From Callaeas wilsoni (lineage: Eukaryota > Chordata > Aves > Passeriformes > Callaeidae), in assembly GCA_013398955.1 (NCBI GenBank), contig VWPU01014826.1:186001-250000 (forward strand): DNA of 64,000 nucleotides, read 5' to 3'. Made by a program: the position numbers and the translations under genes. This document shows positions 40,801 through 55,800 of the stretch, piece by piece. Each line of letters opens with the position of its first letter. Within the stretch, counting starts at the first letter, position 1. Under the pieces are notes generated by a model. The model did no database searches, was not told the origin of the DNA, and worked only from the letters and a program-made list of their open reading frames with translations.

Positions 40801-43800
40801 AAACAGTCTTAACAAATAAGAGCCACCAGATTTTAGGGTAATATTCTATGGAAGGAATAGGAACTGTCACTTAATGGGATTCTCCTATACAACAGAATCC
40901 TCTATTAGGTGGACTGGGAAATGGCTGTACCTTTTGCTTCCTGAGTTTTTGTGAAATTTGAGAACTTGTTTCTGGCTCAGAGATTGCTAACTCATGAGCT
41001 CCGTAGCATGGAGATCTAGTAGTCATTTCTCCTCAGTCAGCTTTAGGTCATTTATACATGTGCACAGACCCATATGTGCAATCTCTGTCATATTGAATAC
41101 GGGTAATAAAATCTAACAAAATAGAAATTAAACCCCATAATCTAGTGTTGGTTCTTCTGTGGTATGGACTACAAATGGAACAGAAAGCAGTTTGCTAATG
41201 GCTGCATAAGGAAAACAACTTCCTTAACTGCCTTTGTGTTTCCTGCCTACAGGCAGCAGAACGTTCCCTCCCTCAAGTGGCCTGACGCTCTCCTGCTGGT
41301 TTCTGGTGAGCAAGTTTGATTTGGTGCACAGCAGCCACCCGCTCCGCTTCCTTACAGTCGTGAGGCACATGGCAAGAACAGAGCAAGAATTTGTTTGCTT
41401 TTCTGTAAGCTTCTTCCCACAGGACCTTTCTTTGGTCATTTCTACAGAAGAGGTGGAATTCCAGCCACTTGGTAAGGCTTTTTTCAGTCAAGCTGCAGTG
41501 CTGTGTCTTCTTATTATCTGGAATTTTTCATTAATAAATTTCCTCTTCTTTGAAGTACCCAGGATATTAATGAGATTTCTCTTCAGTTTCCAACTTGAAT
41601 CCAGTTGTGAATGTAATCCTTGCCCATGTTTAATTTTTAAGTTGCTGTAGGCATTGTGAATTACTGCAATATTCTATAGAAAATTTTTGAGTGTCACTTA
41701 TATCGTGGTATGCAGTTGTGGAGACTGGGCTTGAACCAGTCTGTTCTATGTGATACTAGGCAGGTTTGGAGAGTAGGACTGAGGATTTGGGGAGTGATCT
41801 AGCTTCTAATGAAACAACTAATTTCCTCTCCTCTCTTTCAGAATGTTTTCTGTTATGCCAATCTGTTAATATTGTTCCCTGTTGATGTTTACCCCCTTTT
41901 CCTTATTGAGTAGAGTAGGTACTTCAATTGTAAATGTGATTGAATATTCCAGAGGAGGTTGGAAGTGGAGTGGGAATAGTAGCTGGGACTTTTTCATGCA
42001 CAGCTGACATTGTGTGAGTGCTCTGATTGCCTTAGATAATGATAAAACTTCCAGCTTGCCTTTTTTCATAAAAGGTACAAATCAATATAGAGACTTTTAT
42101 CATCTCATGGATTTGCTAGGAATTTTTTCTGTCAGCTAACTCTGTGAATATACTGAGGGATTCTCCTCTTAGTGAATATGTTGGGTTTGTCCTAGTTCAG
42201 GATACTTTGCAGTGTTGAGGCAGCTAGCAGGTGTTTCTTGGGAGGATGACACATTGTGTGCTGGAGGGATCTTGAGAGTTGTGCAAGTTGTAGGTCCTGA
42301 TATCAGATCTTGGGCAATGTTTTAAAGATATTGGACATAATAGCATCAAATCACACTCTACCCACAGAGTGTCATGTTCTTTCTGTCACATTTGAAAGTT
42401 GTGTTCCAGAGGCAGGTGACAGTGAAAAACTTTGACTTATCCCTGTTTTTGCTGTTACAGATATTATGGAACCTGAGGGTGAGGCCCTAAATCCCTCCCC
42501 ATTTCCAGGGCAAGTCCAGTTTGGCTGTGGTAAACTGCTGGTCACTGGCCAGTGGCATCATCTCACAGTGACAGTTGCTAAGGAAGCAAAGAGGAGCTGC
42601 ATTGTGTCAGCTTATATCAATGGTCAGATGCTTGGCTCTGCAAAGGTAAAGGCTCTCTGCATAGATCTTGTGCCTGACTTTCACCTTGCATGGCTTTTCA
42701 TTTTCATCTCCCAATGCACCTGTCACGATTTCTCAGTATTAATCTGAGGAACTCAAAGCATGGTGATTTACACACCTAACACGTGCCGCTGTGCTGGGCG
42801 TGAGTGGAGTCAGAAATCCGTACAAAAGAGGGTACATTTGTGCTGCTTTCCAGAAGTATGTTCTCAGCTTATACTGATGCTTTGAACTCCTTCCCCCCTC
42901 CTCCTTCAGCATGTAGATAACCAGGGCAATTTTAGTGGTGATGCTCCTCTAGAGTTGGGGATACCTAGGTTGCAGGTAGCTCAGGGTTATGTTGCTGAAA
43001 TTCAGCTATACCCTTAGGTCAAAATTTTCTGAGTTTACTAGTGATTCAGAGGCTCCCTCAGTGTACGCCCAAGATCTGCAGAAGTTGCCAGCTATAAAAA
43101 GTACTTCACATCAGGGTGTGACCAGAGAGCCCTAAACCAAGGATGACTTGGATTTAGGCTAAAACCTGCAAAGGTGATGAGTTACGCAGAGAGTCTCCAT
43201 TCTTTCTTTTGAAGGAAGCTCTTGAAAAGTAGAAAGATCACAGAGAAATAAGCTAATGTGACTGGCCAACTCTTTGCAAGAATCCAAAGATGAGAGGAAT
43301 TTCCTCAAGCATCTTATTTGGTCATGTTTCAAGCTGTCCTCTTTCTCTTAAACCCATTGAACAATCAGTCAGTGCTCTTTTTGCTCACCAGCACACTAAG
43401 CATTCAGGAACAGATAGGTGTTCCTGTGGGTTAGTTGTTCAGTGTGTGAGATGATATCAATTCATGAGTTTATTGCAAATATTGGTGTATTAGTATTTCC
43501 CCTAATGTGCAATTTCTTGTGATTTTTGTTGCACAGCAGACAGTTCTCAGGTTGCATGAAATACCAGGCAAAAGTAATCCAAATGCATCTAAAGAGCTCT
43601 ATGAGATAAATGAGAATAGCCCCCGGTTTCTACTATTAATATCATCATGCTCCTAGTTTTTCAGTTAATCTCATACTATTTCAGAGATCTGATTCTTGGA
43701 TTTTGAATGCCATGTAGAAAATGCAACCTATTCTTTCTATTATATCTCTGGTTGGTGTGGTGGTTCTTTGGTTTTGTTTTTGAATGGAATCCTTTTGTTA

Positions 43801-46800
43801 ATTGAAACTTGTAATCCTGGTCTCTTCCTTTTTTTTCCCCCCATATTTCAATTCAGTCTCAGCACATGTAAAGCTCACTTGTGTATTTTATACTCCCCTT
43901 GTAAACACAACCTGTTTAATTCCAAATGTTCTCTTTCCCATACTTGAGAAAAATGATCTGTCTTATAAATGCCTTTTGGGACCTATATCCATTTCAAGAA
44001 TGAAAATTTAATTTAATATGACTTCCTTCAAATGAGACTGAAAATCATCAATAAAACTAAGCCTAAACATTGCAATTGATAAAAGAATTCACAGCAAGTG
44101 TGTTTAACATTCAGTAAAACAGCTCATATAAATAAAAGAATCCTTTAGTAAACAAAAGATTGTCCCAGTGTTGGGGTCAGTGACTGAATGCAGGCCTTTA
44201 TCTTGATATGTACACTGAAGAAAAGCTTGTCTAAGATGTTAGAAATGGAAAAGATTGTTAACAATACCAAAGGCTATTTTTATTTGGGTGGGGTGTGTTA
44301 CTGTGTTGCATCAAGTCTAATATTCACTCAAGTGTCAACTCCTCCCTCTTAATATTGACCAGCCCTTTCTTCTAAATCTCAGTAGTCAGAGACCAGTGAA
44401 TGCTAGGAGTCTCCCATCCTAACAACAAATTGTTAAAGACAGGGCTAAGCCCCAAAGTACAATATAGTTTCTCTCTACCAAAAAGTTCCAACTACTTCCA
44501 TTAGAGCTCTCTACAGTTAAATAAAATAATATACTCAGTTTAGGAGGTCAAATCATTATTTTGGTACCACAAATAAGTGACCCTGTTTCTTAAACAATGT
44601 TAGCTCCACTGAAGCTTACTGATGCAACTGGACAATCTACACTCTTGAAAAACTGCTTATTCTCCATTTATGCCAGTACAAAGTGTGATCTGTAACTTGT
44701 TGTTCTGTGTTGAATGTCACAGTCAGGGTTATGAATTCAGGAAAGGAGAAATATTTCTGGTGTCAAGACAGGCTTTTTCTTTGCCAGTACTTCAAATTCT
44801 TTTGTTTTTGGAACAAAAATTAGAACATTCCAAAATGCTTATGTTTACAGTACTTCTCAAAGTCCAGTTTCTGAACAGTAGGTAGTTGTTGTTGTGGGTT
44901 GACCTTGACTGGATGGCAGGTGCCCACCAAACAGCTGGATCACTCCCCAGTCGGACAGAGGAGAGAAAATAAGATGGAAAATGACATGTAAATTTAGATA
45001 AGGCAGTTTATTAAAGCAGAAGTGAGTTTTCATGTGCACAACCAAAGAGGGAAAAAAAAATAGGTGTATTCTCTACTTCCCATCACCAAGTGCAGTTCAG
45101 CCACTTCCTGGGAAGCAGGGCTTCAGCATATGGAGCGGTTACTATAGGAGGCAAGTATTGTAAATTATGAATTACCCCCTTCCTCCTCCTTTCCTTGGTT
45201 TTTATGTCTGAGTTGACATTATATGGTCTGGAATACCCCTGTTGTTAATTTGGGTCAGCTGGTCCAGTTGTGTGCCCTCCCAGGATCTTGCCCGCTCCCA
45301 GCCCCTTGATGGGGGAGTGTTGGAGAGCCAGCGCTGACGCTGTGCCGGCTCTGCTCAGTAACAGCCAAAACTCTGCTGTGTTATCAACCCCTTTGCAGCT
45401 CCCAGTGCAGAGCACAGCGCTGTGAGGGCTGCTGTGGGAAACGAGCCCCAGCTCAGCCAGACCTGATATAATTGTGTTGCACAGCTGCCTGAGGCTTGGA
45501 TGTGCAAAGAGGTGGCAGGCAGTGCCTTACGGGGACAAGACCCCAGGGCACCCTGAGTGTACTGGATCCCCTCAGTGAATTCCTTCTGTTGCAGATGCAG
45601 TATCTCCAGCCTTTACCGGGCAGCTGTATTTCCATGGAACCCTCTTCCTTTATTGATGTCTACGGGTACATAGCTACTCCTCGGATTTGGAAACAGAAGT
45701 CCTCCTTGACCTGGCGCCTTGGTCCTACATACTTGCTCGAAGAAGCCATTTCTGTAGAAACCATAGAAGTTATTATTAAGCTTGGCCCTCAGTATTGTAG
45801 CAATTTCCAAGCAATACAACTTCAAGGTATGTGATAATTCTCTTATCTGCCACTATTTGTTTGTCAGGGCAGTGTTCTTTTTATTCTTATAATCTTCTAT
45901 TAGTGTTCCAACTGTGTCTAGAGCTCAGTCTAAAAGTCTGGAGAACTGCATTACTGAATGTTGTACAAGATTGTAGTAAGATACGTGAGGATCTTGTAAC
46001 ATACGATGAATTGGAAAGAAGGGCAGGAATCAAGCAGCAGAGAGAGATGAAGAGTAAAGAGGGATAGCATGTCCTGAGCTGCAAGATTGTGATTTCTGTT
46101 GGATAAACATTAAAGCAGAAGCTTTAACTGAGACATTTTGCATTAACAGTGCTAACGAGGGGGAGAAAAAAGGGCAGAAAAAGAAGTATGGAGTTTAACT
46201 GCAAATGCCTGCAGAGTAGGAGAAAGGGGTAGGGGAGTATCTTGCATTCCATTTAATGAAGAGGCTTTTTAACTAAAGTATGCTGTTAGCTTCAATTATT
46301 AAACAAACAGACAAAACATTTCAGTTACTGATTACTGTTTTTTCAACAAGGAGTGCATTTGCCTCTATGCTAGAGCTTGCGATGAAATGGGATGATCATT
46401 TCTCCTTTGAAAAGAGCAAAATAGTCTTTTTTGGTGATGCTTCAGCTTAAAGCAATGTGAAAAGACTGGCTGAGAGTACTCCTTCAGAATGCTGTCTATC
46501 TGCACACAAAAATCTGCAAGTCAAGCATGGGAAGGGATTGTTGAGAGAGAAATGGTATCAAAGTGAAGTTCTGAAATGAAAACATTATTTGTAGAAGTCA
46601 GAAGGATTTGATTTTTTTGAATCACTGAGTCTTTATGAAGTCTAGGGGGCTTGTTTTCTGCACAGTTCTTCCTAAATGGACTTTAGTACCAATCATAGAT
46701 TGTGGCTGTCTGTGCCCTGTTGCAGGGAAATCACAGAGCAACATATGAGATATGATCTCATAATTGTGAAATAATCTCACCCGCCCTCCCTATTCCATCA

Positions 46801-49800
46801 AAAACACTCAAAGGAGCTTGATCAAATGGAAATTTTGACTTGAAAAAAATTTTACCATAAGCCCCCCAAATATTAAGGTTTTTTTTTCCTTAAAATGGAT
46901 TTATGACCTTGTTGCAAACAGCAGTGGGAATTTTTGGCAGTGTTGTGTCCTGCCTCCCCACTATCTCATTGCATCTCACTAATCAGCTGCAGTTGTGCAG
47001 TCTTAGTCTGAAGACCAAGCCCTGCTGGAAGGGAAATGGTGACACAGTCTTGGAGCATTTAATTACAGTTAATCTTCATGTGGTGTGTGAGCTAAGTTTT
47101 TGCCTAAAAGGGCTGTGTCACCAGCACTAGTAAACAGTTTTGTAAGTCTGCTGTTTTCCAAGTCTATAAAATTGTCAAAAGTACAAGCTTGACCTTTTCT
47201 TTTTAATAAAGGTACATATAGTTTTTCCAAGTGTGAGCTGGAATAGAAAATTCTTTAAAGATATGCATATGAGAATTTCATATAACTGCTGAATGAGAAT
47301 GTCATTAAACTGCGAACCTGGTAGCTTTTTAGAAGCTTCCCAAATGTTGTGAGTTGGCAGCTCTGAAGTTTTGCCTCTGCTCTCCCACACAAATCTTTGC
47401 TTTGGGTACCCCAATAAAGTTCCCAGTAACACAGAAGACCTCTGGAATGTTCTCTGTGTCCAGAAAGTTTGTTTATATTGTGTGGACAGAGAGAGACGTT
47501 TATTCTGGACTTTTCTGAGCTTCATGAGATGTTATGAGAGGATATAGAACCAAGGCAAAGCAGTAACCACAGGACACAGCCAAGCACATCTGCTGGTGAT
47601 GCAAGCTGCCACGGACTGTGTTGCAAAGGGTGAATGCTTTTTTCTGATTATGGTTAAGACAAAGTAAAATTATTTCCTAAACATCAGTTTCCTCCAGTTA
47701 TTTTTTTACCTGCCTCTCTCCTGTCTTGCGTATTGAACAAGCAAAGCTCCTTCAGACATTCATAGTTGTTCTTGTTTTAGGTGAGGACCAGTACAGTGAT
47801 CATAATATCGCACCTCTGGTGGCAGAAGAGAAGATTTCTTTTGGAATCAATGCCGTGTGCTCATCTCTCACTACAGTCCAAGATATAAAGAGCTCTTACA
47901 ATGAAGTGGATGGTCGACTAATTGCCAAAGAGGTCACAAATTCTCCTTAAGTTTTCTCTTGCTTCTAATCACTTTCCTAGAGCCAAGTTTCTGACTTTGT
48001 CTTGCCTGTGTACCTTCAGTGATTTTTTTTTAAATTCTTTTTCCATTTCTTAACTTTGTTGTAGTCATAGGTTAATTTTCATCTGTGGAGGGGAATAGAT
48101 TGGACAGTGTGAGCACAATATTAAAAGTATTTTTTGAAACAGAAGCCATAATTTTCAGGTTTTATGTCAACTGGCTTCATTCTGTGTTTTCTTAATGCCT
48201 TCACAAGGACTTTTCACATACTACTCTATCATTCTTGCTAATACCAGGTCTATTGACATATGAAAGTAGGAGAGTTGTGGGATGTTGTTGGTGGGTGATG
48301 ATTTGTCCTTACAATCAATGTTTTAGGAATAAGATGGCTTTCATTGTAAAAAAGTAATAAAATAATCTCAAGTAATAGAGTATGAATCCATTACCTTTAG
48401 TGTCCCCGATACTACTGAAGTTTTTCTTAAAATGTCTTTTATCTGTTTTAGATTGGAATTAATTCTCGGGACAGTTCAACTCCAGTATTCCTAGCTAAGA
48501 ATATTGCTGGACACCTCTCAGGCTCCTTGCGGACTATTGGGTCAGTTGCTGTGGGCCAACATGGTAAATGCACTTGTCTTAATGTTTAATATTTTTTTAA
48601 GACTGGAGCTTTTCTCTGTCCAATAACAATAGATTTAGTCTATGTAACTTCCCGATGGAGTAACACTGCAATTTCCTAGGGGTAAGAGTGTTCCAGTCCT
48701 CTCCAGCAGCTACCAGCCTGAACTTTATTGGAGGCCCTGCCATTCTCCTGGCTCTCATTGCTATGGCCCGTGATGACCACACCATGTATGCAGCTGTCAA
48801 AGTCCTGAACTCCATCCTCAACAGCAGCCCCTTGAGTGAAAAACTGATGAGGCACATCCATGGATATCAGGTAGATGCTCTTTTGTTCATTCATTCTGGA
48901 TATAGTCTTTCCCTTGCAGATATTTCTCCCCAAATCTGTCAGTGGGAGCAAACCAAATATATCCTGGCTGTAGGCACTTGTGGTTGGAACTTTGTAAGTT
49001 AGAAGGGGGATACAGGATAGTGCTCTATATCCTGTGCTTAGAATCCGTGGAAACCTCTGTAACAGTGTATCTGCTGAAGGGAATCTGAGGACAGATTCCC
49101 TTGGTTAGACGTCATTTAATAAACTAAATAAGCCAGTGCAGCAGATTTGTGACTGACCCGCTCTTCACCTTTTACCAACACACACAAAAGACCACTTCTC
49201 AGGCAGGTTTTCTTCCTCCCCGTGGCCCAAGATTCCTCTTTACAGGCTTCCCAGTGTAGGGCTGACGATGAATTCCTATGGCTTAGTCTTCACTGTATGA
49301 GGAATTGTGCTGATATAAATAAGTGCTGCCTGATTAGAGAGCAGTCTGTCCCAAATTAATCTTTAAACCTGAAAGCTATGCAGACTGAAGATTTTGGTTG
49401 TATGTAAAATCTATATATGCAATATTGGATGGATTGAAGCTCAAGTATGAAGCTTCAGTTTAGTATCATTCACTTCATGCTGTGTAGGTGAAGCAGAGAA
49501 CTCTGAAGGAACAGAGAAGACTCTATAACACAGAAGGTTCCAAACAAGACTCTTAACATTAGGGTTTCACGGATGATTTATAATAAACTTTCCGTTTTCC
49601 CAACATGCAAATTGTTCATAAATTGATCACAATTTATATGAATATATTTATCCTACTTAGGTATTGCTTGCCCAATTCTTTCTTGTAGGTCAATGCCAGT
49701 CTTTATACTGTGTATGAGCTGTTCCTTTTGATTTTTGTGTAAATAGTGTTCTCTCCGTGTGACTGATCATCATATTGCAATGGAGTGAAGCTTTTTTTAA

Positions 49801-52800
49801 CAGCCAACTAATAAATGTGTCTTGATAAGTATCTTCAAATTAATTTCTATTATTCCCAACCTGTTCAAAATGTAATGGCCTTCTGAACTTTCTTATCAAA
49901 ATATAGATAAATTGTTGGATAATCAAAGGTGGCTCAGTTGAGAAACTGGCAATGTTTCACAAACGTTTTTCATTTGAAGAGGTGAAAATTAATATTTTTT
50001 AAATTTACACCATTTATAAGTAATTAAGAATACATCCATGAAGAATAGCATAGAACACCTACTGTGGTTAATTACAGTTATATTTGGCTATTGCTTTTTG
50101 TAAATTCCATCCAATGTAATATGGCAGGTATTTTCCTCCTGTTCAATGCCACAGGGCTGTCAAGCTCCTTCAAAAATTTTCCCTTTCACTTTCTGCAAGA
50201 AATTTTATGTCTGGACTGAAATCTTTGTTTTCTTCATGATGCTTATGCAAAATGTATGCATGCATGGCTACTACAGCTGAGTAACCTGTGTGTTGGTCTT
50301 GAATTAAAGAGCTGTGTTACGTGTTAGCTTATAAATACAGATTTATACTTGGCAGATACTTATTCAGTCTTTTTTCAGTTGCTGAGCTATCTATTGAAGA
50401 GGAAAACCCAGCTGTTAAACAACAGGATTTTACAGTTAATGTTCTCCCTGGTGGGCACAGCTGAGCTGGGCTTTGAGTCTTCTGTCATCAAGAATTACAG
50501 TGCATTCCAGTATGTTCTCTGCAACTTTGAGGTAAAACTGTTCATGTTACTCTGTGGGTTTGGCTGTTTTAAAGGTGGCTTTATAATACAAGGTTTTGTT
50601 TGTTCATAGCACCTCCTGGATCCAGTATTTGGGATGGGACTGTGTCTTGTGCATTGTCCCACCGTGGGCCCCCCAGGTCTGCAGGAGCACTCGTGGAGGG
50701 CCAGCTCCTCAGGGCTAGCTCTGGAGCTACAGTTCCTCCACTAGCAGGGACTTCCCACTGCCTGCAGGTTGTGCTACAGAAACATGGAATATTTATTATG
50801 TTCTCCTCCCTAGACTAGTTTTAACTGTTTCTCTGATGCAGCTACTGTTCTGTCAGCTCAGCAGAGCAGTAAAACCTCTGCTTTCCTTTGTCTTTCAGCT
50901 TTGGATGAAAGCACCAGAAAATCTTGACCTCGTTCTTCTTTCCCATCTTGTGGAAATCTTGCAGTCCTCCAGGTATAAACATGTGTTTGAATCAGAAAAC
51001 TGTGGGACAAGCTCATCTGTAACCTGAAGCTGGAACTCTGGGGTGGATATGAAGGGTTTAATCCCAGTTGGAATCAGTGGATTCTGGGAGTGAATCACTC
51101 CTGTATTGCTCTTTCAAGCCTGGAGTTAGTGGTTTGATCAGCCCCTGAGATGACTTTGGAGCCAGACTGGGCAAAGATATCTGGTTACCTGGTTCACGTA
51201 TGTACCTGGAACCACTGATGTACAATAAAAGTTTAAATATCTGCTGAGGAGGGGAAATCTGAATGTTTGAATTGACTAGGAAATAATTTTTAAAAATACA
51301 TAATTGAAGTTGTGTTTAAAATCTGAACACAACCCTTTTATCAAGATGCTTAATCATCTGGATTGGAGTTAAATGTATCTAAAGAGACAAAGATGGCAGA
51401 GGGGCTGAGTAAAGCTAGATTCCTGCTTTTTGGTAGTAGAAATTTTTGTGCAGAGCTATCTGGTGTCCCTTGCGGAGTTTTACAGGAATAGCATTTTTTA
51501 CTACCAACTTGCTGCTTGAAAATTCAATAATATTTTCTTTGAACTTGTTGGAATGCAGCAGCTTCTGGGGGAGAGGGCAGAGGAGAGGAGTAGAACACAC
51601 AAAGTAGTCTTCAGATCTCCATCACTGACACATGTTCAATTTGTCTAACAGTGTTTGAAATGTTATAAAGACAATATTAGAAGCCAAAAGTGCAAAGTAT
51701 CAGTGCAATCTGAGAATCCTTTTAGCTGAAACTCAGCAAATTTGGTCATTTCCAGTAGAAGCTTTTAATAGTCCCTGTGCTTTTTTTACAGAGATGCATG
51801 TCAGAATGTCGCAATTGCCTACCAGGTGCAAATGGTGCCCAAGCTTGTTTTCCTGTTCAATGATCCTGAAATCAGTAGCTCCAAGATCACTGCGGCCTGC
51901 AGTATTCTGTCCCATCTCTTGCAAGGCTACTTTAATTCAAGGGATGTTCTCAGGTAACCCTCCAGGTCTATAGCTTTTCCTCAGGTTGCACATGAGCTAT
52001 ACTTCAGCTGTGTTGGAGAGAGTTTGACTGTAGAGCTTCCCTCACCTTGTCATTGGTAGAACACCAGGTCTTTGGTAGAACATCAGATCTTTGGCAACTG
52101 CAGGATCCCCTGGTGAAAAACTGATGAAAAACTTTTTTCCTTCACTCCAACCTTATATTTGTGTCCAGGTGGATTGGATGATGACCCTTATACTGGTGGT
52201 AGAGACAGTTCTGTAGGTATGACTGGGATTACTCAAAGCCTGTACTTAATATCTGGTTTTATTAAAGCCTTGTCCCTAAAGTAACACTACAGTATTAGAG
52301 TTTGGACCCAAAGAACTGTGGACCTAATCCTGTTGCTTTGGCTTATATCCCAGTAACAATCCTTTTTGTTCTTGAATTTCAATCAGTTATGTTAGTCAGG
52401 ATTTCATGAAGCATAGCATTTAAATCCTTGTTTGCTCTTCACAGAATGTAAGCACTGCTTCATTTTATATTCCCAGCCTAATTGCATCAGCCTGTAGCCT
52501 GTCAACTGAGGAAGGTCCACACAGTGCTGTCTACAGCCACCTAATTCCCAGGGAAATGCACTGCACAGATGGCAGCTCTGTTTCTAAAGCTCTGATTTGA
52601 ATAAAATGTAGAAACAGAGTTGCATGCCAAACCTGTGGACTCTGTCTTTTGCTCTGTTAGAGAGTATGAGCACCTCTAATAGTTTGCTGTGGAGTAAGCT
52701 AATATATGAACTTGGTGTTTGCCAACTCTTTTGTGAATGTGTGCTCCTGAATGTATGTCACCTGTATGTATATCCCTACCCTGGGCTTGTAGGAATTAGT

Positions 52801-55800
52801 CTCTTCTTTTTTGCATATAGGTGGTGAGACAGGTGAGAGTCGTGGATCTAGTATATCAAATTTGTCATGTTGTAAGGAGTGTGAATGAGCATTTCTTCTT
52901 AAATAGTCATGATTTTTTATTCCATGGTAATATGCTTGGTTGTCAGGCCCATGAGTGCTGAGAGAGTGGGCAGAGGCAGTCCCTATCCTTCTAGCTCCAG
53001 GACAGCAGAGACTGGAACAGGCTCTCAGCAGCACTGAGGGGTGCTGGAGTTTCTGCTGGTCCCAAATTTGGCCTTCTAGTGAGAATTGCTGTGTGGGCCA
53101 TTCCTGCAGAGCAACTGGTGTTCTGTCCCTTAAGAAATATCCTTCTTGTGGGCAGGAGGAGATTGTGCACTTTCACTAAATGTGTATATATCACATTAAT
53201 CATTCTATCCTTAGAATCAGGTAATATGTTAAAGCAAACTACAGGTGAAAAAGAGTGGCAGTCCTCTTCACAGAGGACCTGCTAATGTTTCTCTGTTCTC
53301 CTCTCTATGCTTGGAAACCAAGTGGTGATAATGGTGATATCAGAATGCCACAGGCTGCTCAGAATCTTTCCTATGAACTGAGTGCTTTACTCAGTATTCC
53401 ATTCCTCTTGGTGAAAGACCTTGAAAGTAGGTAGAGAAAACGTTTCCATAGAAGAATGTATTTTACTTTGATTTGTAGATAGTTTTGGTCATCTCAATGT
53501 AAGAAAGATATTAAGCTATTAGAGAGCCTCTAAAGAAGGGCCTTGAGGGAAAGCTCTATGAGGAGCATCTGAGGTCACTTGGTCTGTTCAGCCTGGAGAG
53601 CAGGAGACTGAGGGGAGACCTCACTGCAGTTACAACTTCCTCAGAAGGGGAAGAGGAGGGCAGACACTGGTCTCTGCTCTGTGGTGACCAATGACAGGAC
53701 CTGAGGGAATGGCCTGAAGTTGTCAGGGGAGGTTTAGCCTGGGTATTAGAAATATTAGGCTCTTCACCCAGAGGATGGTTGGGTGCTGGAACAGGTTCCC
53801 CAGGGAAGTGGTCACAGCACCAAGACTGACAGATCAAGAAGCATTTGGACAATACTGTCAGGCACATGGTGTGACTCTTGAGGTGTCCTGTTGAGGGCCA
53901 GGAGTTGGACTTTGATCCTTGTGGGTGCCTTCTAACACAGCATATTCTGTGACCTTTTAATTTACTTCCTAGTTTATGAAGTTTTCATCCTATTTCTGCA
54001 GTGACTAGAATTTCCAATGATGGTTGTTTCAGTGTTAACCAGTATTCAGCTTTGTATATAATCTCCAAGTAATTAAATGAATGTCTTTCTGTTGACCCCA
54101 ACTGCTTCTCTCTTTCTCTGCAAGGATTGGATTGTTCCTTGTTTACACCTTGAAACCTTCTTCTGTGGATGAAAATCAGATTTACCTGGATAGTGTGGCT
54201 GAGAGGCCCACTGAAGGTGAGGGGCTGCCTTTGGGGCATGTGTTGTGAAGGTAACTACAGCATTTCCCTCCTTCCCTAGGGCCTGATGAACCCTAAATAC
54301 AACATTAGGGCTTCTGCCTCCTGTGGCAGGAAGAGGCAAAATTCAAATTTCTTCATATGGAAAGGGACAGGCTGCACTGAGGTGACCCTTTAGTCCTCTC
54401 TCTGCTGATAAACCAGCAGTACTTTTGCTGCATTGTCCAGAGCCAACACAATGTTGGATTTCAGGTATACACAGAGAAGAAGGACATTAAATTGAAATTG
54501 CCAAACTAACCTACTGGGCTGTTACAAGGAATAAAATTTCAATGGACATCCTGGATTTTCTGTAAAGACTTTGCTGCACTTACAGTTGTAGCAAATAATA
54601 ATGCAGAGCTCTGCACCTTTTAAAGTATCTGTGTATTTGTCAGGTTCACGTGGGGGAAAAATCCAGTCATTTGGCCCTTTCACTGTGTTCTTTCAGCTGA
54701 GGCTTTATTGTTACTGCACCTCTAAACAACAGATCATGTCAAGGAGACACTGGTAACTGTAGTTCGTACATAGACCTCACAGCTAGGCAATACAAGCCGG
54801 ATTGCCTATTTACATTTCCCTCTCTAGCTAACCTGAGATTGCTTCCTGTGAGATACTGGTCAACATGCAGTCTGAATGAGTTTTAAATAACTCTAAAGAG
54901 GAGACTTTGGCAATGTAAGCACAGGTTGTTTCTTATGTTAGCAGGAATCCTTATGTCTAAAATTTGATGTCCTCATCTTTTTACTCTGCAAACCCTCCTG
55001 GTATAAGTACTTCTACAGGACTGATTTGGTGCAAAGTTGTTCATCAAAGCAATGGAACATGTTTTGTCTCTTCATTACTCTTTATTACTTTCTGATATTT
55101 GTAGCCCTAAGCCAAACATCTGGAAAGACAATCTGTCTTCGAAACCAGCTACTGAAGATGCTGTTAGATGTAATACGCTCAGACAAACTTCACCTGTCCT
55201 CTGAGTAAGTAGAAACATTTAGGAAGTTAAGTGTTTCTGTCTTCCAGATTTTTCATCTTCCTGGTGCTTAACCAGCACTAAACACTGATAATATTTGAAT
55301 TTCAACAAATACTATGTAAGAGCAGACTGGATTCAGAGAGACTTTTTTGTCAGTTATTTATCTGGCATTCACATAGCTGTGTGGTCTGATTACACATCTG
55401 ATATCCATTTTGGAAAAAGCTTCATGTTTTCAGAAAATACTGTGAAGGGGGAACTTGGATATTGATGTTTCTTCTGCACAGCAGAGGTTGAAGAAATCCC
55501 ATCTGTCTCTGAAAATCAAGTCAATCTAATGTGGGATTACTCGCACCCCTCTATTGTAACCATGACAATGCCATTATTATAATTCTACCTTTCATAACTG
55601 AAAGGCAGATTTCATAGTGCTGGGTGCTGTAACTTCATTTCCATTAGATAGCACATCTTGGACTTGAAAATTTAAACCAGAATTTTGAATTTCATAGCTT
55701 GAAACACCTAGTCTGTGACGTAGTTTGCTTCAGTTATTGACACATACTCTCAGAAGGAGCTTCATATTAATTTAACTGTTTTGCCTGACAGTAATACAGG

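Larger units (their letters stand above)
51954..54124 (+). other. WDFY4: Intron 25 (2.2 kb)
   Basis: Contains a 19-bp tandem repeat at 52053-52094 and a sense-strand CR1 fragment at about 53535-53958. The region about 52930-53170 has CR1-like composition, but I could not identify it. Confidence 0.75.

Noticed and set aside
52930..53180. Possible additional repeat in intron 25
   Set aside because: Composition hints at a repeat, but I could not match it to CR1, an LTR or another known avian element.
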